From Rhodospirillales bacterium URHD0017 (GTDB taxonomy: Bacteria > Pseudomonadota > Alphaproteobacteria > Reyranellales > Reyranellaceae): a stretch of DNA of 64,000 nt. Positions within the stretch are counted from its first letter, which is position 1, and each line of letters opens with the position of its first letter. The stretch spans positions 487,335 through 551,334 of the forward strand of contig FODP01000003.1 in the NCBI GenBank assembly GCA_900110395.1, in the 5' to 3' direction. Below, in pieces: positions 8,329 through 17,564 of this stretch. The notes under the pieces were generated by a model. It was not told the origin of the DNA. It was given only the letters and a program-made list of their open reading frames with translations, and made no database searches. A program made the translations under genes and the position numbers.

Positions 8329-9141
8329 TCAGGGCGCGAGGGCGCTCACCACGATGGCCCGAATCCGGCCGTCGACGGCGCCTGAGCCGAACCGGGCGGC
8401 CACGGCGTCAGCAGCCCGATCGGTCGCCTCCTCCAGCCGCGCCGCATCGCGCGTCTCGATCTCGTTGCGCAGCGGCGTGCCTTGGCAAAAGGCGACCGCG
8501 ACATGGCGGGCCGAGGGGGCCCGGCTGCGGGCGTCGACGGCATCGACCATCACCTCGGCGAAGCCCGCGGCCTTAAGGTCCTGGCGGATGGGCTCGACGT
8601 CATGATGGCCGTGCGGCGTGCGCGCCATGAAGCGCGGCGGATCGTCGGGAAAGAGCCCGGCCAGCGCATCGGTCACGACGTCGGCGAACTCGTTGTCGGC
8701 GATCCGGTCCCATACGTTGAACAGGAAGCGCCCAGCCGGCCGCAGGACGCGGCCTGCCTCCTTGTATCCCTGCACCTTGTCGGGAAAGAACATCGCACCG
8801 AACTGGCAGGCGACGACGTCGAAGCTGCGATCGCCGAACGGCAGTGCGAGCGCGTCGGCCTGCTTCCACTCGACGATACCGCCCTGCTGCCGCCGCGCCG
8901 CCTGGTCGAGCATCGGCTGGTTGAGGTCGCTCGCCACGATGCGTGTCGACGGCGCGAGCCGCGCTGAGAGGGCGCGCGTGAGCACGCCGGTTCCGGCTGC
9001 CGTCTCCAGCACGTCACGCGGGGCAAGCGCTGCGACGCGGCCGGCGAGATCGACGGCATAAGGCTCGAAGATCAGCGGGACCAGGAAGCGGTCGTAGATT
9101 TCGGGGATCGATCCGACGAACAGCTTGTCTGTGGCAACCAT
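8329..9141 (-). CDS. Class I SAM-dependent methyltransferase
   Basis: This 270-residue protein is a UbiE/Methyltransf_11-type enzyme. Motif I is VLETAAGTGVLTRAL near residue 43-57. An acidic ribose contact follows in IVASDLNQPML, motif II in FDVVACQFGAMFFPD and motif III in VLRPAGRFLFNVWD. The C-terminal part (PSARHVAVAFCQGTPL) is less conserved and probably shapes substrate specificity, which is unknown. The start at 9141 (MVATDKLF) is preferred; an upstream ATG at 9168 is possible. It is divergent from the amidohydrolase gene with about 50 bases between starts. Confidence 0.85.
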   Translation of the reverse strand: MVATDKLFVGSIPEIYDRFLVPLIFEPYAVDLAGRVAALAPRDVLETAAGTGVLTRALSARLAPSTRIVASDLNQPMLDQAARRQQGGIVEWKQADALALPFGDRSFDVVACQFGAMFFPDKVQGYKEAGRVLRPAGRFLFNVWDRIADNEFADVVTDALAGLFPDDPPRFMARTPHGHHDVEPIRQDLKAAGFAEVMVDAVDARSRAPSARHVAVAFCQGTPLRNEIETRDAARLEEATDRAADAVAARFGSGAVDGRIRAIVVSALAP

Positions 9142-9192
9142 TGGCGCTCCGCGGCTCCGATGCCTCATAGTATCGCCCACCGGAGGAACGCC

Positions 9193-10020
9193 ATGAAGAT
9201 CATCGACGCCCAGATCCACATCTGGTCACAGACCGTGACGCCGCCCAGCGGGCTGCATCGCAAGGTCGAGAAGTTCACCGCCGAGGAGGCACTGAAGGAG
9301 ATGGACGAGGCCGGCGTCGACGCGGCGCTGATCCATCCGCCCTATAGCTGGGATCCGACCTCCAACCAGCTGGCACTCGCCGCCGCGGAGAAATATCCCG
9401 ACCGCTTCGCCGTCATGGGCCAGTTCGAGCTCGACAATCCGGAGAGCAGGGAGCGCATCGTCGGCTGGCGCGATCAGCCTGGCATGATGGGCCTGCGCTG
9501 GGCGCTGCTCTATCCCGACCAGCAGAAGGCGCTGCACGAGGGCAAGCTCGACTGGGTCTGGCCCGCTGCCGAGAAGGAAGGCATTCCCATCGCCACCATG
9601 GCCGGCCTCTTTCTCAAGCCGTTCCGCAAGATCGCCGAGGCGCATCCGCGACTGAAGCTGATCATCGACCATTGTGGTCTGCTGCGTCTGGAGAAAGACG
9701 ACAAGGCCTTCGGCAATCTCGACGAGCTGTGTGCACTGGCGAAACTGCCGAATGTTGCAGTCAAGGCGACCGGAGCGCCGGGTTACTCGACGCATCCCTA
9801 TCCGTTCAAGAATTTGCATGACGGTCTGCATCGAATCTTCGACGCCTACGGTCCCGATCGCTTCTTCTGGGGAACCGACATCACCCGCATGCCCTGCAGC
9901 TACCGGCAGTGCGTGACCATGTTCACCGAAGAGCTGCCGTGGCTGAAAGGCCAGGACCTCGGGAAGGTGATGGGTCGCGGGCTCGCCAAGTGGATCGGTT
10001 GGAACTACAAGTTCGACTGA
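9193..10020 (+). CDS. Amidohydrolase 2 family metal-dependent hydrolase
   Basis: A 275-residue TIM-barrel hydrolase or decarboxylase of the amidohydrolase-2 (ACMS decarboxylase-like) group. The N-terminal metal site is IIDAQIHIW, where the usual H-x-H has become Q-I-H, a common variant. Further metal or catalytic residues lie in LIIDHCG and in FFWGTDITRMP. Members act on 2-pyrone dicarboxylate, 4-sulfomuconolactone, L-rhamnono-lactone and similar lactones or acids; which applies here is unknown. GGAGGAACGCC immediately precedes the ATG at 9193, fixing the start. Confidence 0.87.
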   Translation: MKIIDAQIHIWSQTVTPPSGLHRKVEKFTAEEALKEMDEAGVDAALIHPPYSWDPTSNQLALAAAEKYPDRFAVMGQFELDNPESRERIVGWRDQPGMMGLRWALLYPDQQKALHEGKLDWVWPAAEKEGIPIATMAGLFLKPFRKIAEAHPRLKLIIDHCGLLRLEKDDKAFGNLDELCALAKLPNVAVKATGAPGYSTHPYPFKNLHDGLHRIFDAYGPDRFFWGTDITRMPCSYRQCVTMFTEELPWLKGQDLGKVMGRGLAKWIGWNYKFD

Positions 10021-10125
10021 TGTTCGCATTTGCATTTCCGCATAGCTGAACAAACTGCAGCAGCGGATACAAAACAGTAATTTGAGCAGTGGTCGGCCTC
10101 CGATACTCTTCGTGTCGGGGGCGAG

Positions 10126-11415
10126 ATGGACACAGGCAAGTCAGGTTCGGCTCAACCCAGTTCTCTGTTCAGGGGCTCCGCCCTTGAGCGGCTGCGCTCG
10201 TCCGATCACATCGATCACCGCGCCCGCCTGATCCCCGCTGCGATGCGCGTGATGACGCTGGCCGCCGCCGTTGTCCTGGCCGCCGTGCTTGCCTGGTCCG
10301 TCCTGGGGTCGGTGCCGACCCGGGTGACCGGCCAGGGCATCATGGTCGACGACGGCGAGGGCGCCTACGCGGTGCAGCCGGTGACGTCCGGCCCGATCCT
10401 CGAGATTCTCGTCAAGCGCGGCGCCCAGGTGGCGGCCGGCGCGATGATCGCCCGGATCGAGCAGGCGTCGCTCGAGGCCCAACTCGGCGGCGCGGCGGCG
10501 CGTGCCGCCATCCTGCAGGACCATCTCGCGCGCCTGAAAGCGGCGCACGCTGCCGATATCGAGAAAACCGACGATACCGCCGGCCGCCAGCAGGCCGCGA
10601 TCGACCAGCAGATCGCCGCGGGCAAGGCCCGTGCCGTTCGACTGACCCAGGTCGTGGCCGATGACGACGCGATGCTGACCAAGGGTCTGGTCAACCGCAC
10701 CCAGGCCCTGAACAACCGCCAGCAGCTCGACCAGACGCTGCTCGACATCGCCAATGCCGAAGTGAGGAAGGTCGAGGTCGAGGCCAGCCTGGCGCAGAAG
10801 CGCGACGAGCTGGCGCGCCGCGAGCGCGAGAAGCAGGCCGAGATCGAGGCGATCCAGGCCGACATCGCGCGCCTGCGCACCGAGCTTGCCGTCGGCTCGG
10901 CGGTGAAGGCGCCGATCGGCGGCATCATCGAGGATATCCGTGTCGGCCGCGGCGACGTGGTTTCGTCGGGCATGGTTATCGCCACCATCGGCCAGACCGG
11001 CGAACGCAGGTACGAGATCGTCGCCATGATCGGCCACGACATGGCCAAGCGCGTGCAGCCCGGCATGGACGTCCAGGTGCGGCCGGCAACGGTCAAGAAG
11101 GAGCAGTATGGATCGATGCGTGGCCGGGTCGCGTCGATCACCGACCGCGGCGTGTCCACAGAGGAGCTGCAGGCGGTGCTGCGCAATCTCGAGCTGACGA
11201 AGAGCCTGATGGGAAACGGCTCGCCGCTGCTCGCCCGCATCGAGCTTTTCGGCGATCCCAACACCGCCAGCGGCTTCGCCTGGTGGACGGGCGATGGTCC
11301 GCCGTTCCGCATAACGCGCGGCACGCGCGTCACCGTCGACGTCATCGTCGACGAGACGCGACCGCTCGCCCTGATCATGCCGGCGCTGCGCAAGCTGCTC
11401 GGCGTTGACGCATGA
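10126..11415 (+). CDS. HlyD-like periplasmic adaptor of an NHLM-type peptide secretion system
   Basis: This 429-residue membrane fusion protein has a cytoplasmic N-terminus, one transmembrane helix (about 40-61) and a lipoyl/barrel-sandwich half (VTSGPILEILVKRGAQVAAG). A long coiled coil follows (about 120-255, rich in Q, E, R, K), then the second lipoyl half with VKAPIGGIIEDIRVGRGDVV, and a beta-barrel ending LRKLLGVDA. The domain order and its linkage to two NHLM ABC proteins match the HlyD component of the NHLM bacteriocin export system. It should bridge inner-membrane transporter and outer membrane. It overlaps the next gene by 4 bases (ATGA), so the three exporter genes form an operon. 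Confidence 0.9.
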   Translation: MDTGKSGSAQPSSLFRGSALERLRSSDHIDHRARLIPAAMRVMTLAAAVVLAAVLAWSVLGSVPTRVTGQGIMVDDGEGAYAVQPVTSGPILEILVKRGAQVAAGAMIARIEQASLEAQLGGAAARAAILQDHLARLKAAHAADIEKTDDTAGRQQAAIDQQIAAGKARAVRLTQVVADDDAMLTKGLVNRTQALNNRQQLDQTLLDIANAEVRKVEVEASLAQKRDELARREREKQAEIEAIQADIARLRTELAVGSAVKAPIGGIIEDIRVGRGDVVSSGMVIATIGQTGERRYEIVAMIGHDMAKRVQPGMDVQVRPATVKKEQYGSMRGRVASITDRGVSTEELQAVLRNLELTKSLMGNGSPLLARIELFGDPNTASGFAWWTGDGPPFRITRGTRVTVDVIVDETRPLALIMPALRKLLGVDA

Positions 11416-13586
11416 TCGGTCGGCCACGCCGTCGCTCCAGCCGGCGCGTTCGCACTCCCACGATCCTCCAGATGGAGACCACCGAATGCGGAGCCGCCTC
11501 GCTCGGCATCGTGCTCGGCTGGTTCGGCCGACACGTGCCGCTCAAGGAACTCAGGGTCACCTGCGGAGTCTCGCGCGACGGCAGCAAGGCCGCCAATGTC
11601 ATCCAGGCCGCGCAGGCGTACGGCCTGAGGGCGAAAGGCTGGCGACGCGAGGTCGAGACCGTGCTGGCCGGTACGTTCCCCGTGATCGTGTTCTGGGGGT
11701 TCAACCACTTCCTGGTGGTCGAGGGCGTCTCCGGCGACAAGGTCCACCTCAACGACCCGGCGGTCGGGCCGCGCACCGTCACGCTCGACGAGTTCGGCGA
11801 CAAGTTCACCGGCGTCGTTCTCGAATTCGATCCCGGCCCGGCTTTCGTGACGGGTGGTCACGGTTCGATGCTGTTCTCCCAGCTGCGCAGGCGATTTGCC
11901 GGCCTGGAACTGGCGATCGCCTTCGTCGTCTGGATCGGCCTGATGCTGGTGATCCCGGGGCTGGTCCTGCCGGGGATGACGCAGGTCTTCGTCGACAACA
12001 TCCTGGTCCAGCGCTTCGACGACTGGCTGGGTCCCCTGCTGATCGGGCTCGGCGCCACCTTCGTCATTCAGTTCCTGCTGCTGTCGATCCAGGAGCTGGC
12101 GTTGCTGCGCATCGAGCTCAGGTTGGCGATCGAGCAGTCGGCCCTGTTCACCTGGCACGTGCTGCGTTTGCCCATCGAATTCTTCAACCAGCGCCACACG
12201 GGCGACCTCGTCAGCCGTGTCGAGGCCAACGACCGCATCGCCACCCTCGTCGCACGCGATCTCGGCGGCATCGGCGCCAGCTGCCTCACAGCGCTGTTCC
12301 TCGGCATTGTCATGGTGTTCTACAACGCCACCCTGGCGGCCATCGTGATCGGCGGCGCCGCCGTGAACGTCGTCGTGTTGTGGCTCGCCCGTCGCGGCCT
12401 GAAGGATACGACATTGCGCCTCGAGACCGAGCGCGGCCGGCTGTTCGCGGCATCCGTGATCGGCCTGCAGTCGATCGAGACGCTGAAGGCCACCGGCACG
12501 GAGAACGACTTCTTCGCCCGCTGGACGGGCTACCACACGCGGGCGACGAATGCCGAGCAGCAGAGCGCTGTCCTGCAGCATGCCACCAGCCTGGTGCCGC
12601 CGCTCGTCTTCAATCTGACCTCGGCTGCCGTCCTCTGGGTCGGCGCCCTCGACGTCATCTCCGGGAACCTGACCGTCGGCACGCTGGTAGCGTTCCAGGT
12701 CCTGCTGATGAATTTCTCCGCGCCGATCCAGCGGTTGGTCGGCGCTGCCAGCATGGCCCAACAGGCATCGGCCGACCTCGCGCGTCTCGACGACGTCCTG
12801 AACCACCGTCACGACTGGCGTTTTGCACAGGTGCCGGCCGACGTGCCGGAGGGCCAGGGAGCGGGCCATGTGACGGTGCGAGACGTGAGCTTTCGCTACG
12901 ACCCCATGGGACCGCCGCTGACCGAGAACTTCTCGCTCGACGTGGCGCCGGGGCAGTGGGTGGCGCTGGTCGGCGCATCCGGCAGCGGAAAGTCGACCGT
13001 GGGCCGCCTCATCACCGGCCTTTATCAGGCCGAAAGCGGCGAGATTCGCATCGATGGTCACACGCTCGGCGAATGGGGACGCGACCGCCTGGTGCATCTC
13101 GTGGGCGTCGTCGACCAGGATATCCATCTCTTCCATGGGTCGATTCGCGAAAACGTCACGCTATGGGACGACACGGTCCCGCATCAGCGGCTGATGGCGG
13201 CCATTGACGACGCGGGCCTCACCGCGACGGTGGAAGCCATGGCCGGCAGCCGGGACGTCGCCGTCGACGAAGGCGGACGCAACCTCAATGCCGGCCAACG
13301 TCAGCGGATCGAGATCGCCCGCGCCCTCGTCCAGGAGCCCGCCGTGCTGGTGCTCGACGAGGCGACCTGTGCCCTCGATCCGGTGAGCGAGAGCGCCATC
13401 CTCGATGCCGTCCGACGGCGAGGTATGACGTGCATACTTGTCGCCCACCGGCTGAGCACCGTGCGCGACTGCGACGAGATCATCGTGCTGGATCGCGGCA
13501 AGGTGGTGGAACGCGGCGATCACGCTGCGTTGATCGGCCGGGATGGCGCCTATGCCCGCCTGATCGGCGCCGAGACGCCGCCATGA
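11412..13586 (+). CDS. NHLM-type peptidase-containing ABC transporter (C39 peptidase + permease + ATPase)
   Basis: This 724-residue protein carries three domains. The N-terminal C39 leader peptidase (about 14-140) has an intact active site: Gln20, Cys26 in TTECGAASL, His99 in FWGFNHFLVV and Asp115 in LNDPAVG. A six-helix exporter domain spans about 160-460. The ATPase domain has Walker A GASGSGKST near 520, signature LNAGQRQR near 628 and Walker B VLVLDEATCALD near 650. It should cut a double-glycine-like leader from a precursor peptide while exporting it. Both ends overlap neighbouring genes by 4 bases. Candidate substrates are the two small peptides encoded just beyond the operon. Confidence 0.93.
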   Translation: MIGRPRRRSSRRVRTPTILQMETTECGAASLGIVLGWFGRHVPLKELRVTCGVSRDGSKAANVIQAAQAYGLRAKGWRREVETVLAGTFPVIVFWGFNHFLVVEGVSGDKVHLNDPAVGPRTVTLDEFGDKFTGVVLEFDPGPAFVTGGHGSMLFSQLRRRFAGLELAIAFVVWIGLMLVIPGLVLPGMTQVFVDNILVQRFDDWLGPLLIGLGATFVIQFLLLSIQELALLRIELRLAIEQSALFTWHVLRLPIEFFNQRHTGDLVSRVEANDRIATLVARDLGGIGASCLTALFLGIVMVFYNATLAAIVIGGAAVNVVVLWLARRGLKDTTLRLETERGRLFAASVIGLQSIETLKATGTENDFFARWTGYHTRATNAEQQSAVLQHATSLVPPLVFNLTSAAVLWVGALDVISGNLTVGTLVAFQVLLMNFSAPIQRLVGAASMAQQASADLARLDDVLNHRHDWRFAQVPADVPEGQGAGHVTVRDVSFRYDPMGPPLTENFSLDVAPGQWVALVGASGSGKSTVGRLITGLYQAESGEIRIDGHTLGEWGRDRLVHLVGVVDQDIHLFHGSIRENVTLWDDTVPHQRLMAAIDDAGLTATVEAMAGSRDVAVDEGGRNLNAGQRQRIEIARALVQEPAVLVLDEATCALDPVSESAILDAVRRRGMTCILVAHRLSTVRDCDEIIVLDRGKVVERGDHAALIGRDGAYARLIGAETPP

Positions 13587-16348
13587 GCGCGCTCGATCTC
13601 GCGGGCCTTGCTTCGCCGTCCGTGCTGGCCGAACCAGCGCGCCTCTACGCCACCCTGTGTGACGATACCGGCAAGACCGGCCCGTGGCGCTTCCTGGCCG
13701 AGCTGCCGGCGGGCAGCGCGGTCTTTGCGCTGGCCGCACCGGGCGCCGGCTTCCTCCTGACGGGGCGCGCCTCGACGATCGCGCCGCGACTCGAACCCGG
13801 AATGCCCGATGGCATCGCCATCGACCTGTGGTACGCGGCCCTGCTGTCCTGTCCCGGCATCCCGCATGGCGATGGCGAGGCCTTGCCGCTCGAACCGGGC
13901 GAGCGGCGGAACCTGACGGGCGGCGCCAGGGTCACCGCGCGCCAGGTCGTCTGGCTGCAAAGCGAAGCGCCGGTCCTGCGATATCGGGAGACAGATGAAC
14001 CGCGCTGCCTCCTGGTCCTGGCCGATCAGGTGACGGTGGAAGTCGCCGTCGACAGCGCGATCGTGACGTACGACAGCGGCTCGCTCGCCGCCCGGTCCAT
14101 GTCGGCCGCCGGTGCAGCATCGGAAATGCCGGCGGCCCTGATTGCCGCTGCCCTGCGAACGGGCGACGCGGCAGAGCGGAAGCGTCGGCGAGACGTGCCG
14201 CTGCTCGACGAGGCGCGCGCATCACATGCCCTGCAGGAATTACGCGATATCGCGGGCTTCCAGGCGCCGGCCGCGGCGGCCTCTCTGCACGTCGGGCAGG
14301 ATGCCCTGGCCGATGCGCTCGCCATCATCGGCGCGGTCGAGGACTTCGACCTACGAGCGCCTGCCGCGGACGACCGTGACGCACCCCTGTTCGAGCGGCT
14401 GGAGCGGTTCGCTGATGTCAGCGGCTTCCGGTTCCGCGAGATCGCCCTCGACGGCGACTGGTGGGGCGAAGAAGGGCCGCCATTCCTGGCCGTCGAAGCG
14501 GCGAACGGCCGTCCGCTCGCCGTCGTCTGGCGCCGCCAGGGCTGGCACGCTGTCGATCCCGCGAGCCGGGCCGAAACCAGGATCGACGCGCGCATGGCGG
14601 CGGGCCTGCTGCCGCGCGGTTACATGTTCTACGCATCGCTGCCCGAGCGCGTGACCATGGGCGTGCTGCGACGGTTCGCTCTCGTCGGCTCGCGCCGCGA
14701 CCTCGCACGCGTGCTGATCGCCACGGCGGCCGTCACGCTGGCGGGCCTGCTGACGCCGGTGGCGACCGGCGCAATCCTGGGCATCGCCGTGCCTGACGGA
14801 CGGTTGTCGCTCCTGAACGACATGCTGCTGCTTTTGCTCGCCGCGGCAATCGGCACCACGGGATTCCAGATCGCGCTGGCGACGGCGCTCATCCGCTTCC
14901 GCACCACGGTCAATCGTCGGCTGCAGGCCGCGGTATGGGATCGCGTGATACGGCTGCGCACGGGGTTCTTCCGACGGTATCTGGTGGGAGACCTGGCCCA
15001 GCGCATCGTCGGCATCGACACCATCCGCCGCCTCCTTTCCACCCTCACGGTGAACAGCGTGATCGCCGGTGTCTTCTCCCTGGCGGGGCTGGCGGTCATG
15101 GCGGCCTACGACCTGGCGTTGACCGGATTCGCATTGGTCTACGCCATCGTCGTCGCTGTCGTTCTTTTCGTGCTCGGCCGTGCGCAGATGCGGCTGGAAC
15201 GCAACGTCACCGAGCGGCGCGGCGCCGTCACCAGCCTGCTGGTCGAGACGTTGGGCGGCATCGCCAAGCTCAGGATCGCCGCCGCCGAGCTACGCGCCTT
15301 CTCGCGGTGGTCGCATGGATTCGCCCGGCAACGCATCAATTCCGCACACGCCGGGCGGCTCGCTGCCTTCCAGACGATCGCCGCGACCTGCCTGCCGACC
15401 TTGGGAGCGCTTGGTGTCTTCGCGATCGCCGCCGGCGGCGAACATCCTCTCGATGTCGCCTCGTTCGCCGCCTTCAACAGCGCCTTCAGCCAGTTCACCG
15501 CCGCCATCCTCAGTCTCGCCATCGCGCTCAGCAACTCGATCGAGGTGGTGCCGCTGTTCGACCGACTGCGTCCCGTGCTCGAGGCCAAGCTGGAAGTCGA
15601 GTCCAGCCGCGTCGATCCCGGCCGTCTCGAAGGCGGGCTCACCGTGCGCAACCTCGCCTTCCGCTACGACGACGATGCCCCCTGGGTCCTCCAGGATGTC
15701 GAATTCGAGGTTCGCCCGGGCGAGAATTTCGCCATCGTCGGTGGGTCGGGCTCGGGCAAGTCGACGCTGCTGCGCCTGCTCCTCGGCTTCGAGGCTCCGG
15801 TGCGCGGCGGCGTGTTCTACGACGGCAAGGATCTCGAACGGCTCGACCTGCGCATGGTGCGCCGCCAGATCGGCACGGTGCTCGAGACGTCACGCCTCGT
15901 GCCGGGCTCCGTCTACGACAACATCGCCGGCAGCGCACCGCTGCCGCGCGAGCGCGTGATGGAAGCCGCGCGGCTCGCGGGGCTCGAGGCCGACGTGGCA
16001 GCCATGCCGATGGGGCTGGAGACTCTCGTCATGGAAGGCGGCGCCCAGCTCTCGGGCGGTCAGCGTCAGCGCCTGATGATCGCGCGTGCCCTGGTGCGCC
16101 ATCCGCGCCTGATCTTCCTCGACGAGGCGACCAGCGCGCTCGACAACCGCACCCAGGCGATCGTGGGCCAGAGCATCGCGGCGATGAATGCCACACGCAT
16201 CGTCATCGCCCATCGCCTCAGCACGGTGCGCGACGCCGACCGCATCCTGGTGCTCGACCGCGGGCGGATCGCCGAGATCGGAACGTACGACGAATTGATC
16301 GAACGCGGTGGTGCATTCCACCGCCTGGCGCAGCGTCAGTTGCTGTGA
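13583..16348 (+). CDS. NHLM-type second ABC transporter (ATP-binding/permease, no peptidase)
   Basis: A 921-residue protein of the second ABC family found in NHLM peptide export operons. A long N-terminal region of about 350 residues contains no C39 active site and is poorly conserved. The membrane domain (about 370-650) and ATPase follow, with GGSGSGKST near 720, LSGGQRQR near 824 and LIFLDEATSALD near 843. It is thought to form the transport complex with the peptidase-bearing ABC protein. The ATG at 13583 overlaps the previous stop (ATGA). The stop at 16348 is 36 bases from the convergent peptide gene, leaving room only for a short shared 3' region. Confidence 0.92.
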   Translation: MSALDLAGLASPSVLAEPARLYATLCDDTGKTGPWRFLAELPAGSAVFALAAPGAGFLLTGRASTIAPRLEPGMPDGIAIDLWYAALLSCPGIPHGDGEALPLEPGERRNLTGGARVTARQVVWLQSEAPVLRYRETDEPRCLLVLADQVTVEVAVDSAIVTYDSGSLAARSMSAAGAASEMPAALIAAALRTGDAAERKRRRDVPLLDEARASHALQELRDIAGFQAPAAAASLHVGQDALADALAIIGAVEDFDLRAPAADDRDAPLFERLERFADVSGFRFREIALDGDWWGEEGPPFLAVEAANGRPLAVVWRRQGWHAVDPASRAETRIDARMAAGLLPRGYMFYASLPERVTMGVLRRFALVGSRRDLARVLIATAAVTLAGLLTPVATGAILGIAVPDGRLSLLNDMLLLLLAAAIGTTGFQIALATALIRFRTTVNRRLQAAVWDRVIRLRTGFFRRYLVGDLAQRIVGIDTIRRLLSTLTVNSVIAGVFSLAGLAVMAAYDLALTGFALVYAIVVAVVLFVLGRAQMRLERNVTERRGAVTSLLVETLGGIAKLRIAAAELRAFSRWSHGFARQRINSAHAGRLAAFQTIAATCLPTLGALGVFAIAAGGEHPLDVASFAAFNSAFSQFTAAILSLAIALSNSIEVVPLFDRLRPVLEAKLEVESSRVDPGRLEGGLTVRNLAFRYDDDAPWVLQDVEFEVRPGENFAIVGGSGSGKSTLLRLLLGFEAPVRGGVFYDGKDLERLDLRMVRRQIGTVLETSRLVPGSVYDNIAGSAPLPRERVMEAARLAGLEADVAAMPMGLETLVMEGGAQLSGGQRQRLMIARALVRHPRLIFLDEATSALDNRTQAIVGQSIAAMNATRIVIAHRLSTVRDADRILVLDRGRIAEIGTYDELIERGGAFHRLAQRQLL

Positions 16349-16384
16349 CGGTAGCGGGTCCACCCGGGCCCACGCCGCTTAGCC

Positions 16385-16549
16385 TTACTTCTTCTTAAAC
16401 GGCGACGTACCGCTGTCGTTCGAGGTGCCCTTGAGCGGGTCATCGCCGGCAGCAGCGATGCTCTCGAGCTCGGTGTCGGAAAGCTCGCGATCGATCGGCG
16501 CGGTCCGGCCTTCCGGCTGCTTCGTCGTGCGTTTTTCGGATTGGCTCAT
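16385..16549 (-). CDS. Putative secreted-peptide precursor 1 with ELSD-type leader (54 aa)
   Basis: A 54-residue hydrophilic peptide. Its N-terminus (MSQS) and the segment DRELSDTELESIAAAGD are shared with the peptide encoded immediately upstream. ELSD-x-ELE-x2-A is the form of double-glycine leaders cleaved by C39 peptidases. If cleavage follows the third Ala of IAAA, with Ile at -4, a 20-residue core remains, rich in Gly, Ser, Asp and ending FKKK. It has no cysteine. The start ATG is preceded by AGGGGCG, which overlaps the stop codon of the upstream peptide gene, so translation is coupled. It is convergent with the exporter operon. Confidence 0.72.
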   Translation of the reverse strand: MSQSEKRTTKQPEGRTAPIDRELSDTELESIAAAGDDPLKGTSNDSGTSPFKKK

Positions 16550-16558
16550 GATGCGCCC

Positions 16559-16768
16559 CTATACCGAATTGGCCGGTGGCGGCGGCGGCTTGTCATTCGG
16601 ATTGCCTTTGCCGCCGTCACCAGCGCCGGCAACGGTCTCGAGCTCGGCATCGGAAAGCTCGCGATCTTCGGCAGCCTTCGCCGCCGCGTCGTTCTCATTG
16701 ACGGGTTTCTTTGGCACCGGCTTGTCTTTCAACTGCCGGACGAAACGCTCGACTCTGGATTGGCTCAT
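16559..16768 (-). CDS. Putative secreted-peptide precursor 2 with ELSD-type leader (69 aa)
   Basis: A 69-residue hydrophilic peptide starting MSQSRVERF, with a longer Lys/Pro/Ala-rich leader than its partner and the shared segment DRELSDAELETVAGAGD (residues 35-51). Predicted C39 cleavage after VAGA leaves a 20-residue core containing KGNPND, five consecutive prolines and ending ANSV. The KG-x2-ND pattern also occurs in the partner's core. The ATG at 16768 is preferred over upstream in-frame codons because it matches the partner's MSQS start and has a G-rich ribosome site. The two precursors are 9 bases apart. Role as exporter cargo is inference. Confidence 0.72.
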   Translation of the reverse strand: MSQSRVERFVRQLKDKPVPKKPVNENDAAAKAAEDRELSDAELETVAGAGDGGKGNPNDKPPPPPANSV

Positions 16769-16924
16769 GGCGATTGGCCCCCCATCGCACGTACCGCAAA
16801 ACGCTACGACGCATGGCGAGGGGAGTCGAGGATGGCGCGATGCATATCTCGCAAGCGTCGTTCGGGTTGCTCGTGTGTTCCGTCCGCAACCGCACGCCAA
16901 ACAAGTTTCAGCGGCGCTTCGCTG

Positions 16925-17377
16925 TTATTTCTTCAGCGGCAGGATCTGCCCGCGGATTTCTCCGTCAGGATATTGCAGTGTCATCACGTTGACATACCAC
17001 TGGCCAGCCAGCACCTGGGCCGCCTGCTCCTCGGTCAGCGTGACGCCATCCCAGATCGTGTAGTCGTAGATCGGGATGTTGATGGGCGCGACCTGCTGGA
17101 CGTTTTCGCCCGGCCCCGCCGGTCCATGCAGGTAGCCCATGGTGATCGGGCCGCTCAGGCCCTGCAGGTTGAGGCGATATTCCAGCACCTTGGTCGAGGG
17201 CCGGTACACCGCCTCGAAATAGCCGCTGCCGGGGCTTTGCGTCGGCGGCACCTCGTAGGCGCCCGCCAGCGCGGCGCGCAAGTCGGTCTTCGGCACGCGT
17301 GGCTCGCTGAGATAGAACGAGCACGACGATGCCAGCAGCAAGGCCAGCACCAGGCTCGTGCGAACAACGGCGATCAT
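16925..17377 (-). CDS. CHRD domain lipoprotein
   Basis: A 150-residue protein with a lipoprotein signal (VLALLLASSC, Cys at 19) and a single CHRD domain. It shows the family's DLRAALAGAYEVPPT start, the GYLHGPAGPGENVQQVAPI middle and the YVNVMTLQYPDGEIRGQI end, where Asn-Val-x-Thr and Gly-Glu-Ile-Arg-Gly are typical. CHRD domains occur in eukaryotic chordin and in many bacterial secreted proteins; the bacterial function is not established. It lies upstream of the two small peptide genes on the same strand, about 156 bases away, so it may share a transcript with them. Confidence 0.85.
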   Translation of the reverse strand: MIAVVRTSLVLALLLASSCSFYLSEPRVPKTDLRAALAGAYEVPPTQSPGSGYFEAVYRPSTKVLEYRLNLQGLSGPITMGYLHGPAGPGENVQQVAPINIPIYDYTIWDGVTLTEEQAAQVLAGQWYVNVMTLQYPDGEIRGQILPLKK

Positions 17378-17564
17378 GCAGGCAGTCCCCCTTCTGGCGT
17401 CATACGCAGCAAGACCGGTCGATCTCCCCTACCCATTGTGGCGATTTCCTTCACGGCACTCTAGCCGCAGTCGGACTGACTGTCGCACGGCGCCGGGCGC
17501 CCATTTTGCTACACGACCACCCGCCAAGAGCAACGCCACCATCCTTTTACTCGTTGGGAGCCGC

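Noticed and set aside
10365..13136. Very long open frame on the minus strand opposite the exporter genes (923 codons)
   Set aside because: It is antisense to three well-supported overlapping genes with intact motifs, is compositionally unlike any protein family and arises from GC-rich codon bias.
16349..16384. Bidirectional terminator between the exporter operon and the peptide genes
   Set aside because: A GGGTCCACCCGGGCCCAC stretch gives only a weak, GC-rich pairing and no U-tract, so it was not listed.
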